This document shows positions 19,507 through 27,395 of a DNA stretch of 64,000 bases, in pieces. Made by a program: the position numbers and the translations under genes. Source of the DNA: Phocaeicola plebeius (GTDB taxonomy: Bacteria; Bacteroidota; Bacteroidia; Bacteroidales; Bacteroidaceae); contig NZ_QSQT01000008.1 of NCBI RefSeq assembly GCF_003437535.1, positions 69,357 through 133,356 of the forward strand, read 5' to 3'. Each line of letters starts with the position of its first letter. Position 1 is the stretch's first letter. The notes under the pieces were generated by a model. It made no database searches and was not told where the DNA came from. It saw only the letters and a list, made by a program, of their open reading frames with translations.

Positions 19507-20370
19507 ATGACAACAGAACCTACAACCTCACGCCATAACCCCATGAAAGTCATATTCAATTACCAGAATGTGTTTTTCAGCTTTTTCTATGACGATGCCG
19601 ATGCGTGCGTGCACCGTTCCAGAGAATACGCCATGAACTATGTCTTGTCGGGCGAGATGGTGCTCGACGACGGGCACCGGCAGATACACGTGGGAAAAGG
19701 AGAGTGCGTGTTCATTCCGCGCGACCATCGTGTGACCATGTACAAGAAAGCCTCGGGCGGGGAGCAGTATTGCGGAATTTACATGTGCTTCACCCGCTCC
19801 TTCCTTCGGGAGATGTACGGAAAGTATGCCCGCCACACGGACAAGGCAGAGCATGTGGAGAGGTTCGTGCCCGGCGTGATGAAACTTCCTCCTTCGGCTG
19901 AGATTGAGAGCCTGTTTGCTTCGATGACACCTTACTTCAATCCGGAAGTGAAACCGCAGGACGACGTGATGCACCTGAAGTTGCAGGAAGGATTGCTGGC
20001 CCTGCTTCATACCGATAAGCGCTTCATGACCGCGTTGTTCGACTTCAGCACACCGTGGAAGATGGACATTCTTGACTTCATGAACGAGAACTACATGTAC
20101 GAGTTCACCTTAGAGGAGCTGGCGCATTACACGGGACGTAGCCTGGCCACCTTCAAGCGCGACTTCAAGAAGGTGAGCGCGCTGACACCCGAGAAATGGC
20201 TGATTCGCAAGCGCCTGGAAGTGGCCTATCACCTGCTGAAGGAAGAACGGCGGAAGGTGGTCGATGTCTATGCGGAGGTGGGCTTTAAGAACCCTTCGCA
20301 TTTCTCTACGGCCTTCAAGAAACGCTACGGCATTCCGCCCACGGCACTGGCCGCTCCCTCGTGCATTTGA
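19507..20370 (+). CDS. AraC-family transcriptional regulator
   Basis: A 287-aa regulator. The N-terminal half is a cupin-like ligand domain (about residues 20-150, with GKGECVFIPRDHRVTMYKK). The C-terminal 100 residues carry the double helix-turn-helix: LEELAHYTGRSLATFKRDFKK and VVDVYAEVGFKNPSHFSTAFKKRYG. The start at 19507 has a purine-rich AGAGAAGAGAG upstream and lies just after a -7 element at 19467, so the longer frame from 19429 is rejected. The likely target is itself or the alpha/beta-hydrolase gene that follows in the same direction. No operator could be identified. Confidence 0.88.
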   Translation: MTTEPTTSRHNPMKVIFNYQNVFFSFFYDDADACVHRSREYAMNYVLSGEMVLDDGHRQIHVGKGECVFIPRDHRVTMYKKASGGEQYCGIYMCFTRSFLREMYGKYARHTDKAEHVERFVPGVMKLPPSAEIESLFASMTPYFNPEVKPQDDVMHLKLQEGLLALLHTDKRFMTALFDFSTPWKMDILDFMNENYMYEFTLEELAHYTGRSLATFKRDFKKVSALTPEKWLIRKRLEVAYHLLKEERRKVVDVYAEVGFKNPSHFSTAFKKRYGIPPTALAAPSCI

Positions 20371-20391
20371 ACTTTTCAGAAACGATATTTG

Positions 20392-20422
20392 AGCCTCACG
20401 GAAATGTCTCTGTGGGGCTTTT
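20392..20422 (+). terminator. Terminator of the AraC-family gene
   Basis: An 8-bp stem (20392-20399 with 20412-20419, one wobble) is followed by a short T run. It overlaps the promoter region of the next gene. Confidence 0.6.
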
Positions 20423-20426
20423 GTGT

Positions 20427-20434
20427 TATTTTTG
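20427..20434 (+). promoter_or_regulatory. Putative promoter of the alpha/beta-hydrolase gene, -7 element
   Basis: TATTTTTG fits the consensus, 29 bases before the start codon at 20464. Confidence 0.45.
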
Positions 20435-20463
20435 CCTTCGTAGAATAATAGAGTGATAACTAT

Positions 20464-21537
20464 ATGGATATATTGTGGAAGACGTTGTGCACGGCATCGG
20501 CGGCTTGGCTTCTGACTACGGGCAGCCTGCTTGCCACAACGGACGGTTTAAAATCGGAGATGAAGATGGAAAAGAGTTTGAATTTGACACACGAATGGGA
20601 CAAGGTGTTCCCGTTGAGCAACAAGGTGAACCACCGGAAAGTGACTTTTACCAACCGCTATGGCATTACGCTGGCGGCCGACATGTACGTGCCCAAGCAG
20701 GCCGAAGGAAAACTTCCGGCCATAGCCGTGAGCGGGCCTTTCGGAGCGGTGAAGGAACAATCGTCGGGCCTGTATGCCATGACACTGGCAGAACGCGGAT
20801 TCCTGACCATTGCCTTCGACCCCTCGTACACCGGTGAGAGTGGGGGCGAACCCCGCTATGTGGCGTCTCCGGACATCAATACGGAGGACTTCTGTGCGGC
20901 GGTGGACTTCCTTTCTATTTGTGAGCAGGTAGATGCCGACCGTATCGGCATACTGGGCATCTGCGGATGGGGAGGCATGGCACTGAATGCGGCGGCCATC
21001 GACACGCGCATCAAGGCTACCGTTACCGCTACGATGTACGACATGAGCCGGGTGAATGCCAACGGCTATTTCGATGCCATGGATGCCGATGCGCGCTATG
21101 AGCTTCGCAAGCAGCTCAACGCCCAGCGTACGGAAGACTACCGCAAGGGTACGTATGCGCTGGCCGGTGGGGTGGTAGACCCGCTTCCCGACGATGCTCC
21201 CCAGTTTGTGAAAGACTATTACGGATATTACAAGACACCGCGCGGCTATCACAAGCGTTCGCTGAACTCCAACAACGGGTGGAACAAGACTTCCTCCTTG
21301 TCGTTCATGAACATGCCCATCCTGTCGTATAGCGACGAGATACGTAGTGCCGTGCTCATGATTCACGGAGAGAAAGCCCATTCGCGCTATTTCAGTGAAG
21401 ATGCCCTCAAGAAGCTGAAGGGCGACAACAAGGAGTTGCTGATTATTCCGGGAGCCAATCACGTCGACCTGTACGACCAGTTGGATGTGATTCCTTTTGA
21501 CAAGATTACGCACTTCTTCCAGACGTATCTGAAGTGA
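20464..21537 (+). CDS. Alpha/beta hydrolase with cysteine nucleophile (YcjY / dienelactone-hydrolase-like)
   Basis: A 357-aa alpha/beta hydrolase. The nucleophile elbow is GICGWGG with Cys167 where most relatives have Ser. This is the arrangement of dienelactone hydrolases and the YcjY group. The catalytic His is likely that of PGANHVDLYD near the C-terminus, and an oxyanion region SGPFGAVKEQ lies at about residues 90-99. The N-terminus is hydrophobic (WLLTTGSLLATT), so export is possible, but the cleavage site is unclear. The true start could be the ATG at residue 33, which would leave a cytosolic enzyme. The substrate is unknown. Confidence 0.8.
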   Translation: MDILWKTLCTASAAWLLTTGSLLATTDGLKSEMKMEKSLNLTHEWDKVFPLSNKVNHRKVTFTNRYGITLAADMYVPKQAEGKLPAIAVSGPFGAVKEQSSGLYAMTLAERGFLTIAFDPSYTGESGGEPRYVASPDINTEDFCAAVDFLSICEQVDADRIGILGICGWGGMALNAAAIDTRIKATVTATMYDMSRVNANGYFDAMDADARYELRKQLNAQRTEDYRKGTYALAGGVVDPLPDDAPQFVKDYYGYYKTPRGYHKRSLNSNNGWNKTSSLSFMNMPILSYSDEIRSAVLMIHGEKAHSRYFSEDALKKLKGDNKELLIIPGANHVDLYDQLDVIPFDKITHFFQTYLK

Positions 21538-21560
21538 TGCGTATTGTATAGAGACGGGAA

Positions 21561-21597
21561 AGCCCGGTTGCCGAAACAATCAGCAGCCGGGCTTTTT
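21561..21597 (+). terminator. Terminator of the alpha/beta-hydrolase gene; also left copy of the 18-bp island repeat
   Basis: An 11-bp stem (AGCCCGGTTGC with GCAGCCGGGCT) followed by a T tract. Its right arm plus the T tract, TCAGCAGCCGGGCTTTTT at 21580-21597, is identical to 30508-30525 at the far side of the accessory island. Confidence 0.85.
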
Positions 21598-21616
21598 GTG
21601 CGTGCGAGGGCATTTT

Positions 21617-21721
21617 TCAGCCTATGCAACTGGTGATACCCAGTGTGGTACCGATGGCGGTCAGGATGGTGACCAGTGTCTGAATGACGATTTTCCAGAT
21701 GTTCTTCTTGTCGTTTTCCAT
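21617..21721 (-). CDS. Smalltalk-family small membrane peptide
   Basis: A 34-aa peptide: charged start MENDKKN, a single hydrophobic helix (IWKIVIQTLVTILTAIGTTL) and a short tail with one Cys (GITSCIG). This is the layout of the Bacteroidetes smalltalk family, whose function is not known. The start codon (CAT at 21719-21721) lies 50 bases beyond the stop of the HU-like gene, in the same direction, as is usual for this family. The peptide could be holin-like or a membrane anchor. That is only a guess from size and one membrane span. Confidence 0.75.
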   Translation of the reverse strand: MENDKKNIWKIVIQTLVTILTAIGTTLGITSCIG

Positions 21722-21771
21722 ACGTGTGATAGTGTTGTGTGAATAAAAAAGTGAAACTTACATCAGGCTGA

Positions 21772-22206
21772 TTATTCCGTTTTTCCTGTAGAATATTCAG
21801 TCAATTCTTGTAGGCGGCAACGTTTGCGTAACTCAGCGTTACTCCATGTTTTGGTGTTGCGTACATTCAAGTGTACGTCTTTTACATAATTAGTGGGGTT
21901 GTAAACATCGCGTGTAGGAGCACCTTCTCCCGAAATGCCTAACGAAAACAGTCCTAAATCTCCCAGACGGACTGACTTTCCATCGAGTACCAGCTCTTGT
22001 AAACAAGAGAGCATATCAATGAGTACTCCGTGAATCACTCCGCGTGAGTAGGGAGAATTGTGTTCTGACATGTGGGTTACGAAATCCTCAAAATCAATTG
22101 TACGGTCTTGTACGGCACGGGCGTACCATCTTGTTTCAGGAGTTTCAGGGTCATTGATGGGGTACTTTAATTCCACGAGCCGATACTTTAAAATTCCAGT
22201 TGTCAT
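21772..22206 (-). CDS. HU-like DNA-binding protein of the smalltalk cassette
   Basis: A 144-aa protein with an HU/IHF-like core (about residues 35-115): SRGVIHGVLIDMLSCLQELVLDGKSVRLGDLGLFSL. The DNA-arm region is short, and the C-terminal tail (NTKTWSNAELRKRCRLQEL) is unlike standard HU. Such divergent HU-fold proteins accompany smalltalk peptides across Bacteroidales. It is probably a DNA-binding or regulatory protein. It has its own strong promoter (22253-22284) and is the first gene of a minus-strand pair divergent from the rest of the island. Confidence 0.8.
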   Translation of the reverse strand: MTTGILKYRLVELKYPINDPETPETRWYARAVQDRTIDFEDFVTHMSEHNSPYSRGVIHGVLIDMLSCLQELVLDGKSVRLGDLGLFSLGISGEGAPTRDVYNPTNYVKDVHLNVRNTKTWSNAELRKRCRLQELTEYSTGKTE

Positions 22207-22252
22207 AATCTTTTGTGTTTGTATGATGGTTTAATGATTTATTTAACTGACA

Positions 22253-22284
22253 CAAAGATACCTCCTGCTACCGTGATTCTCAAA
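22253..22284 (-). promoter_or_regulatory. Promoter of the HU-like/smalltalk operon
   Basis: On the minus strand, TTTG (22281-22284), 20 bases, then TATCTTTG (22253-22260). Both elements and the spacing match the Bacteroides -33/-7 consensus. It lies 46 bases before the HU-like start. Confidence 0.65.
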
Positions 22285-22478
22285 AACGAGAAAGCATCAA
22301 GGTGTGAAAATCAGTTAATGAAATATCCTTTTTTATAGAATACCGTTTTACGGAACGGTAAACCTGCTTTTTTGCTTGTGAAAACTATATTTTGCATGTG
22401 CAGGTAATATTTGCTGACTCTCCCTTTTTTGTCACGTCTAAAAAAGAAGCCAGTCTTTTTGAGGTTATTATGATGAAC

Positions 22479-22500
22479 GTGACAATGTGACAAATGACAA
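22479..22500 (+). repeat. Inverted repeat copy A (TGACAA cluster)
   Basis: A 22-base copy of the 23-base element found at 22594-22616 (opposite strand) and 29942-29964 (same strand), differing by one missing T. It contains TGACAA at 22480, 22488 and 22495. A further TGACAA lies at 22509. Confidence 0.75.
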
Positions 22501-22593
22501 TCACAAAATGACAAAACGAGAAAATCAGTTTCAATTTTATATTATATATATTAATATATATAATATAAGTATATATATGTCTCTATATATCCT

Positions 22594-22616
22594 TTGTCAT
22601 TTGTCACAATTGTCAC
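22594..22616 (-). repeat. Inverted repeat copy B (TGACAA cluster)
   Basis: Exact reverse complement of 29942-29964 and near-exact reverse complement of 22479-22500. It contains TTGTCA at 22594, 22601 and 22610. Copies A and B face each other across 93 A/T-rich bases. Confidence 0.8.
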
Positions 22617-22711
22617 ATTATTATCAGAGAAGACATCGAGAAACATTATGGCTTCATTATAAAAAACTTTTGAGCATTTGTAGCAATATGTTTTTATTTA
22701 TGGAAAATATT

Positions 22712-22752
22712 TATCTTTGTGGAAAGATAAAAACTCATGAGGTATTCATGAG
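22712..22752 (+). promoter_or_regulatory. Promoter and operator-like dyad of the methyltransferase operon
   Basis: TATCTTTG at 22712-22719 fits the -7 consensus. It is followed by a dyad CTCATGA-N5-TCATGAG (22734-22740 and 22746-22752) placed about where early transcript would begin. A repressor bound there would block the operon. The start codon is at 22786. Confidence 0.5.
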
Positions 22753-22785
22753 AGATATAAAAAACGATAATAAATATATAGCGCA

Positions 22786-25443
22786 ATGGCAACGAAAAAT
22801 GTAAGAAGCATTGAAGAACAAGTGGAGGACTGGTGTAAGGCGCAGTTACGTAGTATTAAATATTATACAAAAACCGAAAGTATCAATTCTGAAATTGAAG
22901 AGGCCTTGCGCAAGGCTCCCAGTAAAAGTGGAGGTGAAGGAGTAAACTATCCGGATATAAAATGCTTTTTGGAAACTTCCGATATGCGTCGCATTCCTGT
23001 AATGATTGAAGTAAAAGGGAGAAAGGGAGATCTTATAAAGTGCGATAAGAATGGAGATATTTGTAACCTGAATAAAGATAAAGAACCTCATTATGGTAAT
23101 ATTGCTAAGTATGCCGTCAATGGAGCCGTTCATTATGCCCATGCCATTTTGAACAATACGGAATCATATAAAGAAGTTGTGGCCATAGGCGTGAATGGAT
23201 ATGATACTTCCATAGGTCGGATTTATGAAATGGGAGTGTACTATGTATCAAAAGAAAATTTATTTGTTCCGAAGAAAGTTGGTGAATATACAGATCTTTC
23301 TTTTCTTTTACCAGAATACGTAAATGGATTTATCAAAGATATTGATAAACTTTTTCTTACTGATTCTGAGATTGAATTAAAGAAAATAGAACTGGAGGAT
23401 GATATTGAACGTCGACTTAAAGTGATTAACCAGAAAATGCACGATGAAGATTACGGACAAAAAATAGATGTAGGTCAACGTGTTCAGTTAATTACAGGTT
23501 TGGTAATGGCTGGTTTAGGTGTGCCAGGAAAAGTCAGTCCTTTGAGTGTAAGTGATTTGCGTGGTGACCAAGGAGAAAAGAATAATGATGGGCAGGTTAT
23601 TATGAATAAAATTTCCGACTATCTTAGTGAAAAGCAACTCCCTCGTCAAAAGATAGAAATGATTGAAGAGGTTTTACGCGTCGTTTTTATTCATTCTAAG
23701 TTACAAGAACCAAAAGATGGCGAAAGTGCTCTTCATACAATTTATGCAGATGTACGGCAGAATATCATTCCGTTTTTGACGGGAGAACTTCATAATATAG
23801 ACTTTACAGGTCGTTTGTTTAATGTTCTAAATGAATGGGTGGATGTACCTGATGGTGCAAAAAATGATGTTGTACTTACACCTCGCTATATTACAGAACT
23901 TATGGCTCGATTATGTGGAGTCAATATGGACAGCTATGTGTGGGATTTTGCTACTGGTTCGGCAGGTTTCCTTATTTCGTCTATGCATCAAATGATAGCA
24001 GATGCCAAACAAAAAATTAGTAGTCCTGAAGAACTAAACCGTAAGATTACACATATCAAAATGTATCAGCTTTTGGGTATAGAGAAACTTGCTGATATTT
24101 ATATGTTGGCTGTACTCAACATGATTCTGATGAAGGACGGAAGTTCGAACATTATTCATGGAGACTCTTTGACAGAGTTTGAAGGGAACTATGAACAAGG
24201 TGAATACAATGGAAAACCCTTTCCTGCAAATGTATTTTTATTGAATCCTCCATATTCAAAATCGGGAAAAGGCTTTGTTTTTGTGCACCGTGCATTAAGT
24301 ATGATGCATCATGGTGGTATGGCAGCCGTGTTGATTATGGAGAATGCAGGAAGCGGGAATGGCTTGCCTTACACGCGTGAAATTCTAAAAAACAATACAT
24401 TGGTGGCTTCTATCCACATGAGTGATATTTTTTGTGGAAAAGCCAGTGTGCAAACGGCTATTTATGTATTTAAGGTTGGAGTCCCTCATGATATACATCA
24501 GGTTGTGAAGTTTATAGATTTTTCCAATGATGGGTATACGCGTCAGAACCGAAAAAAATCAAGTCAAAGTGTAAACTTACGTAATACAGACCATGCGACG
24601 GAACGTTATGATGAAGTTGTGCGTCTAATACGTTACGGACGTGGAGCACACGATGAAAATCTACAATACTATCAGGATTGCTATGTGGAAGATTATATCA
24701 CTTTAGATGGAAATGACTGGACATATGCCCAGCATAGAAATGTAGATGTTCGTCCAGTAGCAGAAGATTTTCAGCGAGTTGTAAAAGATTACTTGGCATG
24801 GCAAATTGGGGAAATCATTAGAAATGACAATGTGCACGAGGAAAGTTTGGACACTAATTATGAAGATTGTACACTTACTGATGATGAAGCTGAAGCTTTA
24901 AGGCGTATAAATGAGGGTAAAGTAAAGATGAAAGAGGTAAGTATAGTAGACTTTTTTGATGTCAGAAACTCCCATAATATATTGAAATCTGATATTATAT
25001 TAGGAAGTGGAAATACCCCTTATGTTACGGCAAGTGAAGGTAATAATTCTATTGTTTCATATGTCTCATATGATGATGAAATGAAAGAAGAAGGAAATTC
25101 GATTATGATTGGCGGAAAAACATTGGTCATAACTTATCAGCCCAAAGACTTTTTTTCGAACGATAGTCACAATCTTGTTCTTCGCTTTAATGATGAAAAT
25201 GGAAGAACAGAGAATATCCAATTGTTTTTTGTTGCGGCTTTATATAAAAGTCTTTCGCATAAATATTCATGGGGAAACTCCATTTCGAATAAAAAGATAC
25301 AAACTGATACCGTATTGTTACCTGTGACTTCTTCCTCTACGTTTGATTATACGTTGATGGAAACTTATATACGAGCCTTAAAGAAAAATCTGATAGGCTG
25401 TCTTTTAAACAAACTACATGCAAATGGAAAGATGAAAAAATAA
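22786..25443 (+). CDS. Single-chain restriction nuclease / N6-adenine methyltransferase with C-terminal target-recognition domain
   Basis: An 885-aa fusion with, in order: an N-terminal PD-(D/E)XK-like nuclease region (Pro56-Asp57, then IEVKGRKGD with Glu75 and Lys77); a helical HsdM-like section (about 200-360); a gamma-class N6-adenine methyltransferase with motif I DFATGSAGF (387-395) and motif IV NPPY (487-490); and a C-terminal half resembling one type I HsdS target-recognition domain (about 715-880, SIVDFFDVRNS to NSISNKKIQTDTVLLP). This is the layout of type IIG enzymes, which cut and methylate with one polypeptide. Two unknown genes follow in the operon. AT-rich base use contrasts with the GC-rich genes from 27.4 kb, suggesting separate acquisition. 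Confidence 0.85.
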   Translation: MATKNVRSIEEQVEDWCKAQLRSIKYYTKTESINSEIEEALRKAPSKSGGEGVNYPDIKCFLETSDMRRIPVMIEVKGRKGDLIKCDKNGDICNLNKDKEPHYGNIAKYAVNGAVHYAHAILNNTESYKEVVAIGVNGYDTSIGRIYEMGVYYVSKENLFVPKKVGEYTDLSFLLPEYVNGFIKDIDKLFLTDSEIELKKIELEDDIERRLKVINQKMHDEDYGQKIDVGQRVQLITGLVMAGLGVPGKVSPLSVSDLRGDQGEKNNDGQVIMNKISDYLSEKQLPRQKIEMIEEVLRVVFIHSKLQEPKDGESALHTIYADVRQNIIPFLTGELHNIDFTGRLFNVLNEWVDVPDGAKNDVVLTPRYITELMARLCGVNMDSYVWDFATGSAGFLISSMHQMIADAKQKISSPEELNRKITHIKMYQLLGIEKLADIYMLAVLNMILMKDGSSNIIHGDSLTEFEGNYEQGEYNGKPFPANVFLLNPPYSKSGKGFVFVHRALSMMHHGGMAAVLIMENAGSGNGLPYTREILKNNTLVASIHMSDIFCGKASVQTAIYVFKVGVPHDIHQVVKFIDFSNDGYTRQNRKKSSQSVNLRNTDHATERYDEVVRLIRYGRGAHDENLQYYQDCYVEDYITLDGNDWTYAQHRNVDVRPVAEDFQRVVKDYLAWQIGEIIRNDNVHEESLDTNYEDCTLTDDEAEALRRINEGKVKMKEVSIVDFFDVRNSHNILKSDIILGSGNTPYVTASEGNNSIVSYVSYDDEMKEEGNSIMIGGKTLVITYQPKDFFSNDSHNLVLRFNDENGRTENIQLFFVAALYKSLSHKYSWGNSISNKKIQTDTVLLPVTSSSTFDYTLMETYIRALKKNLIGCLLNKLHANGKMKK

Positions 25444-25463
25444 ACTATTTAAAACGACAGATT

Positions 25464-26438
25464 ATGAAATTTGCAATCTACAAATACGAACTGGTAAAAA
25501 CAAACACAAAAGAACTTTTCCAGGAAAATAAGAGTGTATATGACAACGCTCAGGTTTATTTTGGAAATTTATTTAATGCTAATCAGCTTAATTTATATCA
25601 AGTCTCTAATAAGGATGGATTGCCTCAATGCTTTCCTAATTCAATTCTTAAGACACGTAATGGAGTAACGCTGATGCGTGTGTGTAATGTAAAACATGTA
25701 ACACTCTGGCAAGATTATCATGAAAATAAGGAAGAGTCGAATCCTTATTGTTTTGTGATTATAGATAATCGTTTTGGTATCGGACAAATAGCTATAGAAC
25801 GTTCTGGAGCATTTGATAGTAACACGGATAAGGTGCGTGATATTCTTCAGGAATCATTTCATGCTGTGCTTGCACCTTTGGGGTTCTCAATAGAAATACG
25901 GGCAAAAGTTCGTACACGTGATTTCTGGGAAGCGATAGAGGAGCAGATGACCCAGAAAAACGAGCGGATACAGAAAGTCGTATTTGAATTTCCTAATCCG
26001 GATAAGGTTGGACCTGTAGATGCTTCTCCTGTTATGACTGATCGTTTACGTTTTTTAGCATCATTGGCTTCAGCTACAGGAGCTGCACGAAGTTCATTTA
26101 AGGTTGATGCTGATAAAGAAGGTACACTGACTTTAGACCGCACGAAAGAAGATTTAGCACAAATGGTTGCACTTTGTTGTAATAATGGATATCATATCAG
26201 CGTACATTTTGAACAATTTGGGGTATATCGTAATGGTGACGTCATACGTGCACTTTACAATATAGATAAAGGTTTGCTGGATGATTTTATTAACGGACAA
26301 AGTGTGCTTGGAGATAGAGAGGGTACTTGTTTTGGATTAATAAACAAATTAGATTATATACGCGAACAAACAAAAGAGTATGAAAATATTACGCCGGTTA
26401 AAGAAGGAAGAAAGAGAAAATATCGAAGAGCAGTTTGA
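25464..26438 (+). CDS. Unknown protein encoded with the methyltransferase-nuclease
   Basis: A 324-aa protein I do not recognise. No signal peptide or membrane span. It starts MKFAIYKYELVKT and has a central segment with KVVFEFPNPDKVGPVD (about residues 172-187), a small-residue-rich FLASLASATGAARSSF (about 199-214) and a basic tail GRKRKYRRA. The region TLTLDRTKEDLAQMVALC to HFEQFG looks like alternating helix and strand. It starts 20 bases after the methyltransferase and its 3' end overlaps the next gene, so it is surely cotranscribed. A role as effector, sensor or specificity partner of the modification enzyme is inference from context. Confidence 0.7.
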   Translation: MKFAIYKYELVKTNTKELFQENKSVYDNAQVYFGNLFNANQLNLYQVSNKDGLPQCFPNSILKTRNGVTLMRVCNVKHVTLWQDYHENKEESNPYCFVIIDNRFGIGQIAIERSGAFDSNTDKVRDILQESFHAVLAPLGFSIEIRAKVRTRDFWEAIEEQMTQKNERIQKVVFEFPNPDKVGPVDASPVMTDRLRFLASLASATGAARSSFKVDADKEGTLTLDRTKEDLAQMVALCCNNGYHISVHFEQFGVYRNGDVIRALYNIDKGLLDDFINGQSVLGDREGTCFGLINKLDYIREQTKEYENITPVKEGRKRKYRRAV

Positions 26439-27213
26439 AAATGGTTTGCTTTATCGGTTCGTTTGTGATGTCGCTTTGCATTTTTCATTTAAGATGCCTG
26501 TGCTTCGGCTTTCTCCAGAAGAAATGGCAGTAGCAATAGCTGGAATGCTTGATGAAATAAAGGAAAATCCGGAAGAATCTCGCTATTTATGTCAGACTTT
26601 CTGGAATAAACTTTGGTATGATATAAGCTCAATGGATGAGAGGGCATCAGAAGAAGAGGTCTCGTATGCTATAATTGTTACTATGGCATTACTGGTGGTA
26701 TGTTTGTTATTAGTCGATAACGTAAGACATCGTACATTAGCATTGGATTTGATATGTGTGATTCAGGAACATACTTCTATGCAAGACCTTGAACAGATAC
26801 AGAGGCAAATGAATAAGTTCGTTTGGCGAATGGGGGAGCATCGGTTAAAAGAACGGATGGAACAGTATTGGCAGAGTGATATGTTTCTCTCAGATGCCAT
26901 TTATGAAGTATTACACAAGGATGGATTGGAGCAGCAGGAAATAAAACCAGGAAAAAGTCACTTCCGGATTGCGAAGAAACATAAAACGAACTTTGCCAAG
27001 ATTCTCAGTGCCATGTTTGAGTTACGTATGTTTGAAGATGAAAATGGGCAAATCGCTTCAAATAAGCAGAAGTTGATAGAGGAACTTGGAGTTTTTTTTG
27101 ATGCAGATTACAAGAATCTTTCACAACTACTTAATGCGTCTAAACAAAATGATAACTATATAGAGATATTCGAGAAAATGATGGAAAAAGCAAAGAAATA
27201 TGATGTAAAATGA
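26380..27213 (+). CDS. Unknown protein, third gene of the methyltransferase operon
   Basis: A 277-aa protein. The ATG at 26380 lies inside the previous gene (59-base overlap), and the frame from there gives a charged helical start KILRRLKKEERENIEEQFEN. A later ATG near 26494 is possible. A strongly hydrophobic stretch YAIIVTMALLVVCLLLVD (about 96-113) could be a membrane span or a buried helix. The C-terminal ~80 residues (TNFAKILSAMFELRMF to EIFEKMMEKAKKY) resemble a helical C-terminal module seen in many Bacteroidetes mobile-element proteins such as RteC-like regulators. Function unknown. A membrane-associated effector is one possibility. Confidence 0.65.
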   Translation: MKILRRLKKEERENIEEQFENGLLYRFVCDVALHFSFKMPVLRLSPEEMAVAIAGMLDEIKENPEESRYLCQTFWNKLWYDISSMDERASEEEVSYAIIVTMALLVVCLLLVDNVRHRTLALDLICVIQEHTSMQDLEQIQRQMNKFVWRMGEHRLKERMEQYWQSDMFLSDAIYEVLHKDGLEQQEIKPGKSHFRIAKKHKTNFAKILSAMFELRMFEDENGQIASNKQKLIEELGVFFDADYKNLSQLLNASKQNDNYIEIFEKMMEKAKKYDVK

Positions 27214-27258
27214 CTTTAGGTAAACTTTAGGTAAAGTGATAGGCCAGGGCCCGTTACT

Positions 27259-27266
27259 TACTTTTG
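27259..27266 (+). promoter_or_regulatory. Promoter-like -7 element after the methyltransferase operon
   Basis: TACTTTTG fits TAnnTTTG. It is followed only 3 bases later by a terminator hairpin, so a transcript from here would be cut short unless the hairpin is controlled. Confidence 0.35.
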
Positions 27267-27269
27267 CTT

Positions 27270-27308
27270 CCGTAATCACCGACACACAGGTGGTTGCGGA
27301 ATTTTTTT
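27270..27308 (+). terminator. Terminator after the methyltransferase operon
   Basis: An 11-bp stem with two wobble pairs (27270-27280 with 27289-27299) and a run of seven T. It closes the AT-rich operon before the GC-rich genes. A direct repeat ACTTTAGGTAA occurs twice in tandem just after the last stop codon. Confidence 0.8.
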
Positions 27309-27395
27309 ATTTATAAACCGGGTTGCGGAGACGGGAGAAACTCATGAGACTGGCGGCCGCCTTCTTTCTCTCTTCACCCATAAACCAGGAATTTT

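Larger units (their letters stand above)
22285..22711. other. Long AT-rich intergenic region of the island
   Basis: No credible gene lies between the HU-like promoter and the promoter of the methyltransferase operon. Small open frames here (for example one running 22487-22804 into the methyltransferase gene) lack homology-like features. The region holds two clusters of TGACAA motifs in inverted orientation around an almost pure A/T stretch (about 22540-22590). Confidence 0.6.

Noticed and set aside
22487..22804. 105-codon frame running into the methyltransferase gene
   Set aside because: Crosses the inverted repeats, the A/T tract and the promoter. The translation is low-complexity Tyr/Ile.
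22731..27348. AAACTCATGAG on both sides of the methyltransferase operon as possible target-site duplications
   Set aside because: An 11-base match within 5 kb is expected by chance, and the left copy is part of a dyad behind the promoter.
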